A stretch of DNA of 38,445 nucleotides. Origin: Gammaproteobacteria bacterium (GTDB taxonomy: Bacteria; Pseudomonadota; Gammaproteobacteria; Chromatiales; Chromatiaceae). Positions within the stretch are counted from its first letter, which is position 1. Each line of letters begins with the position of its first letter. The DNA lies in the NCBI GenBank assembly GCA_021773975.1, contig JAJFJN010000048.1, positions 1-38,445 of the forward strand, given 5' to 3'. The position numbers and the translations under genes are program-made. The notes below the pieces were generated by a model, which worked only from the letters and a program-made list of their open reading frames with translations, was not told where the DNA came from and made no database searches. Of the stretch, positions 9,806 to 18,572 are shown piece after piece.

Positions 9806-10104
9806 ATGGTCAACAGTCTTAGCCTTTGCCCTCTTGGCTGGTTGTACCACCAATGATCCAAACAGACGCGCCAAAACAGGTGCCGCCATCGGTGCTGTTG
9901 CTGGGCCACCAACTCGATGGTGATCCAGGAAAGTTTCTTGGCGCTGCTGCGGGTGCTATTACCGGGGGTGTAGTCGGCAATTACATGGATCAGCAGGAAC
10001 AGAATTTGGTCACAGAACAGCAACAGCATGCCATTGAGATCTATATCAAGCCTGTGATAGATGGTCAGGAAAAATCAGCTTTCGAATCTCCTCGCTATGA
10101 TTGA
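9806..10104 (+). pseudogene. Frameshifted glycine-zipper lipoprotein remnant (OmpA/YiaD-like N-terminal half)
   Basis: One frame (about 9807-9910) reads a lipoprotein signal ending in a lipobox (LLAGC, Cys codon at 9843-9845), then TTNDPNRRAKTGAAIGAVAG. The reading then continues one frame over as GHQLDGDPGKFLGAAAGAI followed by TGGVVGNYMDQQEQ, ending at a TGA at 10102-10104. Together these match the lipobox plus glycine-zipper region of OmpA-family lipoproteins. A frameshift near 9900-9912 breaks the frame, and the lipobox frame has no start codon: the nearest ATG, at 9806, is out of frame. The C-terminal OmpA peptidoglycan-binding domain is missing. A decayed gene is the simplest reading; a sequencing indel could explain one lesion but not the missing domain. 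Confidence 0.7.
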
Positions 10105-10414
10105 TTGATGTACAAGATGGCCTGACTGGCTGAAGGCAAATAACGACTTATGCTGGACTTCAGCTATTTATCTAAATAATTATTAGAAGCCATACCAGCA
10201 TCTACATCGCTGGTTGGCACTCTTAAAACACACTGCACCATCTTTGTGCTGGCTTTAAGTTTTCGCCCCAAGAGTTAGCACACCCCCGCCAATTGTTGAC
10301 AAAACCCCACTGTTTTCTGCTTTATACCAACTGGCATGCTAGTTGCTCATAGCTAATACAAAGCCATCAGATAGCTATTCTGAAGGGCGGTTGTATTGAA
10401 TGAGATGAGAACCC
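10105..10414. other. nirB upstream region
   Basis: These 310 bases separate the lipoprotein remnant from nirB. No ORF is convincing. They should contain the nirBD promoter and its nitrogen control elements, but only a weak sigma-70-like pair was seen (listed separately). No clear FNR- or NarL-type site was recognised. Confidence 0.4.
10296..10326 (+). promoter_or_regulatory. Weak sigma-70-like promoter upstream of nirB
   Basis: A perfect TTGACA (10296-10301) is followed after 19 bases by TTTATA (10321-10326), about 90 bases before the nirB start. The spacer is two bases longer than optimal, so this is a suggestion only; an activator-assisted promoter would fit. Confidence 0.3.
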
Positions 10415-12853
10415 ATGAAAGAAAAGTTGGTATTGATTGGAAATGGAATGGCAGGTATTCGTGCACTGGAAGAGCTGCTTAAACTTTCGCCAGATCTATA
10501 TGAAATTACAGTTTTTGGTGATGAGCCTCACGGTAACTATAATCGTATCTTGCTCTCCCCTGTGCTGGCTACAGAGAAGACCATTGATGACATTATTCTA
10601 AATGATCTGCAATGGTATAAAGATAACGGCATCAAACTTTATACAGGCAAGCGTGTTACAGAGATCAATCGGGGGCGTCGTACGGTAATAGCTGAAGATG
10701 GAACTGAAGTAGCTTATGACCGATTGATTATCGCAACGGGATCCAGCCCTTTTATCATCCCTGTTCCTGGTTCAGAGCTGAAAGGGGTACTTGGCTTTCG
10801 GGACATCCAGGATGTGGATGAGATGCTGGAGGCGGCCAAAAAATATAAAAAAGCGATTGTGATTGGTGGCGGACTGCTGGGGCTGGAGGCGGCAGATGGT
10901 CTGGTAAAACAGGGCATGGATGTCACGGTGGTTCACCTTGTGGATACCTTGATGGAGCGTCAGCTGGACAGCGCTGCGGCCGCATTACTGAAAGCCTCTC
11001 TAGAAGAGCGTGGCCTAAAATTCCTGATGGAGCATGAGACAGAGGCGCTACTGGGTGGTGAGCGAGTAGAGCGTATTCGCTTCTCCAATGGTTTGGAGAT
11101 CCCTGCTGATTTGGTGGTGATGGCAGTGGGCATCCGCCCCAATATTGAGCTGGCTAAATCGGCTGGCATCCACAGTGAACGTGGCATTGTGGTGAGTGAC
11201 ACCATGCAGACATATGATCCTCGGATCTACGCTGTAGGAGAGTGTGCGCAGCACCGCAATATCACCTACGGTTTGGTTGCTCCACTCTTTGAGCAGGCCA
11301 AGGTGGCGGCTAACCAATTGGCTCAGCTCGGCATTGGTTACTACAAAGGTTCTATTACCTCTACCAAGCTAAAGGTGAGTGGGATTGATCTCTTCTCTGC
11401 CGGTGAGTTTCAAGGGAGTGAAGGGACAGAAGAGCTGCTCTACCAAGACCCAGGCCGGGGCGTATATAAAAAAGTCGTTATCCGTAATGGCCGGATTGTT
11501 GGCTCTGTTCTTTACGGCGACACCATGGATGGCCCCTGGTATTTCCAGCTGATGCGGGATGGCATTGATATCAGTGAAATGCGTGAGAAGCTGCTTTTTG
11601 GTCAGGTCAATATTGGTGACTCGGGTCATAGTGCAACGGATCATATTGCCTCCATGCCGGATGATGCGGAGGTCTGTGGTTGTAACGGTGTCTGCAAGGG
11701 TGACATCGTCAATGCCATCATTGATAAAGGACTCTTCACCCTGGATGAGGTAAAGCTGCATACCAAGGCCGCAGCCTCCTGTGGCTCGTGTGCGGGGGTG
11801 GTTGAGCAGATTCTGGCCTCCACTGTGGGTTCTGACTTCACTGTTTCACCGGGCAAAAAGCCCATCTGTGGTTGCACTGAATATACCCATGATGAGACGC
11901 GTGCAACGCTGGTCAAGTATGAGCTGAAAGATATCCGTTCAGTGATGGATTTTATGGAGTGGAAGACCCCTGATGGCTGTAGCAAATGTCGCCCCGCGCT
12001 GAACTACTACCTGCTCTGTGCCTGGCCGGGAGAGTATGTGGATGATGCACGCTCCCGTTTTATCAATGAGCGGGTGCATGCCAATATCCAAAAAGATGGC
12101 ACCTACTCTGTGATCCCTCAAATGAAGGGTGGCATGACCAATGCGGCTGAGCTGCGTGCCATTGCCGATGTGGCGGATAAATATAATGTGCCAGAGATGA
12201 AGGTTACAGGCGGCCAGCGTATTGATCTGTTTGGGTTGAGAAAAGAGCAGCTGCCTGCCGTCTGGGCTGACCTCAATGCGGCAGGCATGATCTCAGGCCA
12301 TGCCTATGGTAAATCGCTACGCACGGTAAAAAGCTGTATCGGCAGTCGCTGGTGTCGTTTTGGTACGCAGGACTCTGTCAGCATGGCGGTAAAACTGGAA
12401 GAGATGAGCTGGGGAAGCTGGACGCCGCACAAATTCAAGATGGCCGTTTCAGGCTGCCCCCGTAACTGTGCAGAAGCCACTATCAAGGATTTGGGTGTTG
12501 TGGGTATCGACTCTGGCTGGGAGCTACATATCGGTGGCAATGGTGGTGTAAAAGTACGCGCTACGGATCTGCTCTGCAAAGTACGAACCCAGGAAGAGGT
12601 GCTGGAATACACAGCAGCCTTCATGCAGCTCTATCGTGAGGAGGCTCACTATCTGGATCGAACGGCCCCCTGGATTGAGCGGGTGGGGCTGACCTATATC
12701 AAGCAACGTCTGATTGAAGATAGTGATGGCCGCAAGGTGCTGGCGGATCGCTTTCTACGCTCCCAGAAGCATGCCCAGGTCGATCCCTGGAGAGCGCGAG
12801 TTGAGGGGAAAGAGGCTCATGAGTTTATTCCCATGATTGAGCTTGTCGAATAA
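10415..12853 (+). CDS. nirB: Nitrite reductase [NAD(P)H] large subunit NirB
   Basis: This cytoplasmic enzyme reduces nitrite to ammonium with NAD(P)H. The 812 residues show the full NirB domain order. An FAD-binding Rossmann motif (IGNGMAG, 8-14) and a NAD(P)H-binding motif (IGGGLLGLEAA, 150-160) come first. The BFD-like [2Fe-2S] domain has Cys at 421, 423, 427, 456 and 459, followed by a second Cys pair set (485, 487, 522, 525). The C-terminal sirohaem/[4Fe-4S] half carries C641, C647, C681 and C685 (SGCPRNCAEA). Length is close to the family norm of about 840. The gene is followed 30 bases later by nirD. No nitrate reductase or nitrate transporter gene is adjacent, so whether it serves assimilation or NADH disposal cannot be decided here. 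Confidence 0.97.
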   Translation: MKEKLVLIGNGMAGIRALEELLKLSPDLYEITVFGDEPHGNYNRILLSPVLATEKTIDDIILNDLQWYKDNGIKLYTGKRVTEINRGRRTVIAEDGTEVAYDRLIIATGSSPFIIPVPGSELKGVLGFRDIQDVDEMLEAAKKYKKAIVIGGGLLGLEAADGLVKQGMDVTVVHLVDTLMERQLDSAAAALLKASLEERGLKFLMEHETEALLGGERVERIRFSNGLEIPADLVVMAVGIRPNIELAKSAGIHSERGIVVSDTMQTYDPRIYAVGECAQHRNITYGLVAPLFEQAKVAANQLAQLGIGYYKGSITSTKLKVSGIDLFSAGEFQGSEGTEELLYQDPGRGVYKKVVIRNGRIVGSVLYGDTMDGPWYFQLMRDGIDISEMREKLLFGQVNIGDSGHSATDHIASMPDDAEVCGCNGVCKGDIVNAIIDKGLFTLDEVKLHTKAAASCGSCAGVVEQILASTVGSDFTVSPGKKPICGCTEYTHDETRATLVKYELKDIRSVMDFMEWKTPDGCSKCRPALNYYLLCAWPGEYVDDARSRFINERVHANIQKDGTYSVIPQMKGGMTNAAELRAIADVADKYNVPEMKVTGGQRIDLFGLRKEQLPAVWADLNAAGMISGHAYGKSLRTVKSCIGSRWCRFGTQDSVSMAVKLEEMSWGSWTPHKFKMAVSGCPRNCAEATIKDLGVVGIDSGWELHIGGNGGVKVRATDLLCKVRTQEEVLEYTAAFMQLYREEAHYLDRTAPWIERVGLTYIKQRLIEDSDGRKVLADRFLRSQKHAQVDPWRARVEGKEAHEFIPMIELVE

Positions 12854-12883
12854 TTTAAGCGGCACCAACAAAGAGATTGCAAC

Positions 12884-13192
12884 ATGTCTGACTGGATTGA
12901 AGTAGGCCATATTGATGATATTCCACGGCTTGGCAGCCGTGTAGTAAAAAGCAAAGAGGGTGATATTGCCATCTTTCGTACCGCCCAGGATAAAGTCCAT
13001 GCCCTGTTGGATAGCTGCCCTCACAAGGGCGGCCCCCTGTCACAAGGGATCGTGCATGGGGATCAGGTTACCTGCCCACTGCACGATTGGAAGATTCAAC
13101 TGGCCAGTGGTGAGGCGGTGGCTCCAGATGAGGGATGTACCCGTAGCTATCGGGTGAGGGTAAAAGAGGGGGTTATCTTTCTTATGCTGTAA
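12884..13192 (+). CDS. nirD: Nitrite reductase small subunit NirD (Rieske type)
   Basis: This 102-residue Rieske-fold protein is the partner of NirB. It keeps both halves of the [2Fe-2S] ligand set, C45-P-H47 (SCPHKGG) and C64-x-x-H67 (CPLHDW), so it should bind a Rieske cluster; some enterobacterial NirD proteins lack these ligands. It starts 30 bases after nirB on the same strand and is surely co-transcribed. Only an AT-rich, weak hairpin follows the stop codon; no classical terminator was seen before the next gene. Confidence 0.95.
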   Translation: MSDWIEVGHIDDIPRLGSRVVKSKEGDIAIFRTAQDKVHALLDSCPHKGGPLSQGIVHGDQVTCPLHDWKIQLASGEAVAPDEGCTRSYRVRVKEGVIFLML

Positions 13193-13288
13193 AGATAGAA
13201 ATGATGTAATTTCATTCATCTTAATCTATAAGAGTAGTGTGTTGATACGATCTGATTGCTGCTCTGTGAATAGTTAAGGAGATAAGGA

Positions 13289-14035
13289 ATGAATAAGCGA
13301 AATCGTGGAGCTTGTGTTCTCTTTTTAGCTGCGGCTGTTATGCCGGTGCAGGCGGGTTGGTTTGATGTGCTAAAGAGTGAGGTATTAGGCACAGAGGTGG
13401 TCAAAGAATCCGTCTCAAATATGGCTTCAGATGAGATTGCAGCCGGCCTTCGCGAGGCATTGGAGAAAGGTGTCGCTATTGCTGTCGATCTTCTGGGGCA
13501 AACAGATGGTTTCTTTGGTAACCCAAAGGTACACATTCCACTGCCCGATCACCTGCAACAGGTATCCAGCGGGCTGCGCATGCTGGGACAGGAGCAATAT
13601 GCAGATGAGTTTGAGCTGACCATGAACCGTGCAGCTGAAGCGGCTGTACCAGAGGCCAAGGCCATCTTCATGGATGCCATTCGCAATATGAGCATTGAAG
13701 ATGCCAAAAATCTACTGAATGGTCCAGATGATGCAGCAACGCAATATTTTCGCAAAATTGGGGAGGTGCGGCTAAGTGAGCGTATGCAACCTGTGATTGA
13801 ACAGGCTACCTCCAAGGTTGGAGTAACCAGTGCCTATAACAACCTGACCAAAAGCTTAGAGCTTCTGGGCGATATGGTTGATACCCAATCACTGGATCTC
13901 AACGATTATATAAGCAGCAAAGCACTGGATGGACTCTTTCTAATGATTGCAGAGGAAGAAAAGCGCATTCGTGAAAACCCAATGGAGCGTACGACTGATC
14001 TGCTTAAAAAAGTGTTTGGGTCTAACTCAAAGTAG
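13289..14035 (+). CDS. DUF4197 family secreted protein
   Basis: The 248-residue protein has a signal peptide (MNKRNRGACVLFLAAAVMPV, cleavage probably after VQA near residue 22) and a helical body typical of DUF4197. Conserved stretches include GLREALEKGVAIAVDLLG, the PLPDHLQQV region and the closing ALDGLFLMIAEEEKRIREN region. The family is widespread in proteobacteria and has no established function; a periplasmic location follows from the signal peptide. A ribosome binding site (AAGGAG) lies about nine bases before the ATG. It stands alone between nirBD and the convergent HD-GYP gene. Confidence 0.88.
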   Translation: MNKRNRGACVLFLAAAVMPVQAGWFDVLKSEVLGTEVVKESVSNMASDEIAAGLREALEKGVAIAVDLLGQTDGFFGNPKVHIPLPDHLQQVSSGLRMLGQEQYADEFELTMNRAAEAAVPEAKAIFMDAIRNMSIEDAKNLLNGPDDAATQYFRKIGEVRLSERMQPVIEQATSKVGVTSAYNNLTKSLELLGDMVDTQSLDLNDYISSKALDGLFLMIAEEEKRIRENPMERTTDLLKKVFGSNSK

Positions 14036-14065
14036 AAAAAATGACCTGCATGTTGTTGTAGGTAA

Positions 14066-15325
14066 TCACTTAGAATCGATAAAAACGTTTACCGAGTCAC
14101 CCAAATTAAAATAATTGAGTATCTCTTCTGGCAAATTGCTTACACGAATACTGTCAATAATTTTCAGCTCTTCCTCATGCAGATCTAAGATGTATGCTTC
14201 AGAGCTAGGAATTTCTGGATCATAGAGCATTACTTTTGGAGCTAACAATGCTTTGGGATTAATTGACATAACAACAGCTATGCTTTCATCCGATAATTTG
14301 ACCACGGTGCCAGGGGGATAAACGCCCATATTTGAAATGAATAACGTTATTTTCTCTTTATTAAACTTGTGCTTCTCTTTGGCAAATAGGATAGAGATAG
14401 CCTCATAAGGCGAACAAGATTTACTGGCATCTTTTTGATTACACAAATTGTCGTAAGTATTCACAATGGCAACAATCTGGGCAAGCTCTGAAATTTGGTG
14501 CTCTCTTAATCCCTTTGGATATCCGCTTCCATCAATCATCTCATGATGCTGCTCTATGATTTTTACTGCTTCAGATGGGATAGTGCCAACTTGCTTAGCC
14601 TGGCGCACACCATACTCCGGGTGCATATGCAGAAAATTTAACTCTGCTCTATTTAAAGGCTCTTTTTTCAATAGGATCTTATCTGGGATTTCGCTGTATC
14701 CAAGGTCATGAAACAGAGCACCTGTTCCAAGATCCTCCATCTGTTGCTTATCCAGCCCCAGTTGTTTGCCCAGCATCAATGCAAGAATCGTAACGTTGAT
14801 GGCATGAAAGTAGGTGTTCTCACTCTTTCCCTTCATATTAACCAAATGCATAGTGGCTTCCTGATCCTGCATCAGGGATCCCACCATGCCTGAGACCATT
14901 ACTTCTGCCTCCTCAACGGCGGCCTTAGGTTGTGACATGATATTGCGCATGACATTTCGTAGAGAAGAGGCTGTCTCGGCATACGCTTTTTCACAGCGAT
15001 TCAGGCTCTGTGTCCTCTCTTTCATCTTTTTAACACGTGCCTGCTTTGCCTTTTTTTCTGCTTCATCCAATTTGGCCTGAGCTTCGGCTCCAAGGTCAGA
15101 AACAGGAGCAGCCTCTGTTTTTGGCTTAAGAGGGAGTGGTTCTACATCACTACGGGAAGGATCGTACCTAATCTCAGAGAGCTTTAGATTTTTTAAATCG
15201 GCCAGCTGCTTTTCATTTTTTATTTTAAAGTTACCCGACATAAATGAGTGCTGCATCCACGGCAGATCCAACTGAACATACAGGCCGACACAAAGCTGAC
15301 TGGGTTTTATGGAGTTTTTAGGCAT
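14066..15325 (-). CDS. HD-GYP domain protein, probable cyclic-di-GMP phosphodiesterase
   Basis: Residues 1-65 match the DUF3391 N-terminal region common in HD-GYP proteins. A charged Lys/Glu/Ala helix follows (about 80-108). The HD-GYP core has H174, the HD pair H206-D207 (FHDLGYSEIP), H235, the HH pair H260-H261 and the signature DGSGYPKGL (265-273). All metal ligands and the GYP loop appear intact, so hydrolysis of cyclic-di-GMP is likely. There is no signal peptide or membrane segment, so the protein is cytosolic. An adenylate cyclase gene lies just upstream on the same strand, making this a small signalling cluster, but a 311-base gap argues against one tight operon. Confidence 0.92.
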   Translation of the reverse strand: MPKNSIKPSQLCVGLYVQLDLPWMQHSFMSGNFKIKNEKQLADLKNLKLSEIRYDPSRSDVEPLPLKPKTEAAPVSDLGAEAQAKLDEAEKKAKQARVKKMKERTQSLNRCEKAYAETASSLRNVMRNIMSQPKAAVEEAEVMVSGMVGSLMQDQEATMHLVNMKGKSENTYFHAINVTILALMLGKQLGLDKQQMEDLGTGALFHDLGYSEIPDKILLKKEPLNRAELNFLHMHPEYGVRQAKQVGTIPSEAVKIIEQHHEMIDGSGYPKGLREHQISELAQIVAIVNTYDNLCNQKDASKSCSPYEAISILFAKEKHKFNKEKITLFISNMGVYPPGTVVKLSDESIAVVMSINPKALLAPKVMLYDPEIPSSEAYILDLHEEELKIIDSIRVSNLPEEILNYFNLGDSVNVFIDSK

Positions 15326-15636
15326 TATGTTTCGTCATCATACATATCAATTCAACAATACCGTTACAGCCAGGACTACAGGGTAGCTTATTATTTAAAT
15401 ATAGAAATTTTAGCAACTTAACCTCTATATCATAGGATAAACCTTAGCATAAACTTTAATTTCTAGTCATTTTATCCTTTTACATTATACGGATACCTTC
15501 GTCTGACATAGGTGCTATAGCAAATTGTTGTGGTCTACTGAAACCAGACACCGAGTTAAGACTGTAAAATGTCTTGTCAATCTCTTCTGGTTATGGATTG
15601 TATGTTTGTATTATGCGCTAGCAGTTGGGTATGTAT
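15326..15636. other. AT-rich gap with a nested inverted repeat
   Basis: No ORF was seen. An outer inverted pair AACCAGA (15542-15548) and TCTGGTT (15586-15592) encloses an inner pair AAGAC (15558-15562) and GTCTT (15571-15575). There is no T-run, so it is not an obvious terminator. The HD-GYP promoter should lie in the left part, which is very AT-rich. Confidence 0.4.
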
Positions 15637-16557
15637 CTAATGATCTTGCTGTTGACGTAGGTGCTGGAGGTTATTAAGTACTCGTTGGGTTCGTTTTATT
15701 TTTTGTTGGGCCTTTTTATGTTGTGGATTGAGCAACAATAGGGTATTCCAAACGGTAATGGCTCCTTTGAGTTGTCCTCGCTGGTAAAGAGCTTCTCCTG
15801 CTGAAAGTAGCCCCTGTGTGTAAGTATCCAGCTCGTCCTGTATCTCTTTTCTTAGGCTGATGGCGCTGGCTGACTCTGGTGCTAGTTTAAGCGTTTGTTC
15901 TAACAGAATGAGGGCGCTGTAGCGTTTATTATGCGCTTGATTGAGTCTGGCTTGTTTAAGTAGTTGCTGTATTTGTGCTGCCTTTTGTTGTTGTTGTCTC
16001 TTTTGTGCTGCCTTTGTTTTGTTATATTCAATCTGTGTTAATTGTGTACGATCACTTTTATCTTCTTTGATAGCAAGTGCTAGTCGCAGGCATCTTTCAG
16101 CAATATCTGGAGCTGCTTTTTGCTGACGCTTTTTGCAGGCAGATAATAATGATCGACTCTCTTGCCATGTTTTTTCCAGTTGTAGTAGCTGTGAGCTGAT
16201 TGCCAGGTCATTGGCTTCACTTTTTGCAAGTTGTGAAAGTAGAGGACGTTGTTGTTGAATGAAGGTAAGCTTTGCGGCTAAGAGTTGATCTTCAAGTCGT
16301 TGCTTGTGTTTTTGCCGTGCTATTTTAGTCTGCTCTAGTTGCTGTTTTAGCTTGCTATCATTGGGATAGTATTTTCTTGCTTGTGCCAGGATCTCTTCAG
16401 CCTCGCTATATTGTTTTTGTTTGTAGAGTAGTGCGGACTGCTGGATGAATTGAGTTATGCTCAGATGCTCTTTAATCGGTTTTTTGATGGGTTGTATGCC
16501 ACAGCCGCTAAAGAGTAGCGCTGCCAATAGTGGTGGTAAAAATCGTGTTAGGCACAT
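15637..16557 (-). CDS. TPR-type lipoprotein encoded with the adenylate cyclase
   Basis: The 306-residue product begins with a lipoprotein signal ending in LLFSGC (Cys 19), so it is probably anchored in the envelope facing the periplasm. Two tetratricopeptide-like regions are visible: one near the N-terminus (ALLYKQKQYSEAEEILAQAR, about 42-61) and one near the C-terminus (AGEALYQRGQLKGAITVWN region). Between them is a long Gln/Lys-rich helical stretch likely to be coiled coil. Its start overlaps the 3' end of the cyclase gene by 10 bases, so the two are translationally coupled. A scaffold or sensor role for the cyclase's periplasmic domain is inferred from this coupling only. Confidence 0.8.
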   Translation of the reverse strand: MCLTRFLPPLLAALLFSGCGIQPIKKPIKEHLSITQFIQQSALLYKQKQYSEAEEILAQARKYYPNDSKLKQQLEQTKIARQKHKQRLEDQLLAAKLTFIQQQRPLLSQLAKSEANDLAISSQLLQLEKTWQESRSLLSACKKRQQKAAPDIAERCLRLALAIKEDKSDRTQLTQIEYNKTKAAQKRQQQQKAAQIQQLLKQARLNQAHNKRYSALILLEQTLKLAPESASAISLRKEIQDELDTYTQGLLSAGEALYQRGQLKGAITVWNTLLLLNPQHKKAQQKIKRTQRVLNNLQHLRQQQDH

Positions 16558-18068
16558 TGAGTTGATAGCAGTTGAGCCATCGCTTGCTGTACCTGCCGTT
16601 GGTATGCTGGCTTCATGTGGCTAACCAGGTAGGAGGTAACGGGTTGATTGCGCCCTTTAACCTGCCTTGGCGGTTGCTGTTTTAAAATAACTTTTTGTGC
16701 AATATTTTGTTGTTCGGCCGTGTTTGATCCAATAAGAATGCTACCTGGTGGTGCGATGCCGCAGAGGCGTGCTCCAAGGTTTACAGTGTCACCCACAACC
16801 GTATATTGCATGCGCACAGGTGTACCAATATTGCCTGCCATCATCTCACCGCTATTGATCCCAATGCGGAAGTGCAGTGGCTGTAGGTTTTTGTGTTTTC
16901 GCCTTTGATTAACCTGCTTTACAATTTCTTGAATCATTACGCCACATGCGATTGCATGTAGTGCATGTTGCTTATCGCTTTCGGGTGCGCCAAAAACGAT
17001 CATTACGCTGTCACCAATAAATTTATCGACCATTCCATGGCAGCTATGACCAGCAAGGGCAATGTAGCCAAGATATTCATTAAGCATCTCAGCAACAATC
17101 TTGGGAGACATGCCTTCTGTTAGCTTGGTGTAACCAACGATGTCACAAAAAAGCACGCTGCCAAAAAGCTGTTCACCTGCGTTGGCTGGTTGCTCTAAAT
17201 TAGCCAGTAGACGGGGTGCAGCATGAGGTGAAGCGTACCGAGACAGTGCGCGTTCTACTCGGGTTTTTTCACGTATTCCTTCAACCATTAAATTGAAGTT
17301 GGTAATAATGCTGCCAATTTCATCACGGCGAAGGTGATCAATATTTTTGATTGATTCACCACGATTGATGTTTTTGCTGACTTGGGCTAATTCCTGAATA
17401 GGTCGTGATAGATGTCGACTCAGCATATAGGCCATTACCACGCCAAGCAGCATTAAGCCCAGTGTGCTGTAGGCAAGAATAAAGATAGCCTCATTGAGTC
17501 CTTGGTTGAGTTGATCGTGGTCGAGGGTAATGAGTGCATACCCGGGTGTTACATCCATGAATTGGATGGGTGTGGCAAAGGTAATCGCTTTTCGTTCATT
17601 ACCAATGCTGTCGCGCCATGCCCAAATCATCTGTTTGGCTTCGCTTTGTATTATTTGGCTTTGTTTTAGTAATGGCGGCACAACACCTGCTTTAGCCAGG
17701 GTGGTGTTGCCCTGTCGAATGAGAGCGCTGACTACCTGTTTATTCTCAATCTGTCGATTGACCAGGCCAGTTAGAGTGAAGTGGTCTTCAGCCATAACGG
17801 GCTCACTTGCAGAGTGAGCGAGTTGCTCAACAAGGATGCGACCAAAGGCTTCTGTTTGTTGCATAAAAAAGTGTGTTTGCTGTGTAAGCAACACCCAGCT
17901 TAATAGTCCCATTACAGTGGTGATTAGCATACCAATAGCGAGTGACCACTTGACTACAATAGGCAGGCGCGAATTACGGTATCGCGTGCGTAGATTAGCA
18001 CTGCGAGCGATATGAGATTTAGGCTTGCTTTTTATCGATGATGTAATGACGGCAGGCATGGAGCACAC
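16548..18068 (-). CDS. Membrane-bound class III adenylate cyclase with HAMP domain
   Basis: The protein makes cAMP from ATP. Two membrane helices (about 41-61 and 195-216) flank a periplasmic sensor region of about 130 residues, followed by a HAMP linker (217-270) and a class III cyclase domain (about 300-490). The metal-binding Asp residues are D309 (FCDIVGYT) and D353 (IGDSVMIVFG). K348 and D427 (VVGDTVN) sit at the specificity positions expected for ATP rather than GTP, and N430 and R434 are the transition-state pair, so the enzyme looks active. It overlaps the downstream TPR lipoprotein gene. A ribosome binding site is not obvious, and the Met at residue 4 is an alternative start. Confidence 0.93.
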   Translation of the reverse strand: MCSMPAVITSSIKSKPKSHIARSANLRTRYRNSRLPIVVKWSLAIGMLITTVMGLLSWVLLTQQTHFFMQQTEAFGRILVEQLAHSASEPVMAEDHFTLTGLVNRQIENKQVVSALIRQGNTTLAKAGVVPPLLKQSQIIQSEAKQMIWAWRDSIGNERKAITFATPIQFMDVTPGYALITLDHDQLNQGLNEAIFILAYSTLGLMLLGVVMAYMLSRHLSRPIQELAQVSKNINRGESIKNIDHLRRDEIGSIITNFNLMVEGIREKTRVERALSRYASPHAAPRLLANLEQPANAGEQLFGSVLFCDIVGYTKLTEGMSPKIVAEMLNEYLGYIALAGHSCHGMVDKFIGDSVMIVFGAPESDKQHALHAIACGVMIQEIVKQVNQRRKHKNLQPLHFRIGINSGEMMAGNIGTPVRMQYTVVGDTVNLGARLCGIAPPGSILIGSNTAEQQNIAQKVILKQQPPRQVKGRNQPVTSYLVSHMKPAYQRQVQQAMAQLLSTQCA

Positions 18069-18260
18069 GTCGAGTAAGCCATCAGGATGATGGTAAGTGG
18101 TTTAAGAATAGCATGCTTTTTTGGGTCAGGGAGTGAATTTTATGCATGCTATTAGATCTTATCAATGCCTTTTTTTAAACATATAACTGCTTTCAGTTTC
18201 AATTCAGCTAGCACGCATAGACTCATAAATAAGCAACAGAGATAAACCATATGTTAGCTG

Positions 18261-18276
18261 TGTCACCAGAGTGACA
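18261..18276. promoter_or_regulatory. TGTCAC-N4-GTGACA palindrome, possible operator
   Basis: A perfect 6-base inverted repeat with a 4-base spacer lies 45 bases before the small membrane-peptide ORF and 193 bases before the divergent adenylate cyclase gene. Read as TGTCA-N6-TGACA it has the spacing of sites bound by CRP/FNR-family dimers. Assignment to any regulator is inference. Confidence 0.4.
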
Positions 18277-18320
18277 TTTAACTTTCAGGAATTGAACAGA
18301 CTAGATAGAAGGTATTTATT

Positions 18321-18407
18321 ATGAAAACAGAACACATTTCAGACAACATGGCTCAATATGCATTGGTTACCATTGTAATAGTTATGTCCCTATTTAGACT
18401 TTTTTAA
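18321..18407 (+). CDS. 28-residue single-helix membrane peptide
   Basis: An ATG at 18321 opens a 28-codon frame ending with TAA at 18405-18407. An AGAAGG sequence lies about eight bases upstream. The product has a polar N-terminus (MKTEHISDNM) and one hydrophobic helix (about residues 12-25, ALVTIVIVMSLF), the layout of small inner-membrane proteins that bind larger complexes. A terminator-like hairpin starts 31 bases after the stop and the palindrome at 18261 lies just upstream, so the short unit looks like a complete transcript. No homologue was recognised; translation is not proven. Confidence 0.5.
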   Translation: MKTEHISDNMAQYALVTIVIVMSLFRLF

Positions 18408-18438
18408 GCTAAAGTTTATTAAATCTTATCGGATGATC

Positions 18439-18466
18439 ATCCCCGTCATCTATGGCGGGGATTTTA
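18439..18466 (+). terminator. Intrinsic terminator after the 28-codon ORF
   Basis: ATCCCCG (18439-18445) pairs with CGGGGAT (18456-18462) across a 10-base loop, followed by a short T-run (TTTT, 18462-18465). The T-run is brief, so efficiency is uncertain. Confidence 0.6.
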
Positions 18467-18572
18467 CTATGGGGCTAATCTGCCCTGTAGTATCAGTTAA
18501 CTTCATGGGTGCTATTCATTGTGGTCGGGGGTTAGAATGTCTGCCTCTAAACTGTATTGAGCCGATAGCCCT

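Noticed and set aside
9667-10029. 120-codon minus-strand ORF overlapping the lipoprotein remnant
   Set aside because: Arg/Cys/Trp-rich composition, no ribosome binding site, and the opposite strand shows recognisable lipoprotein sequence.
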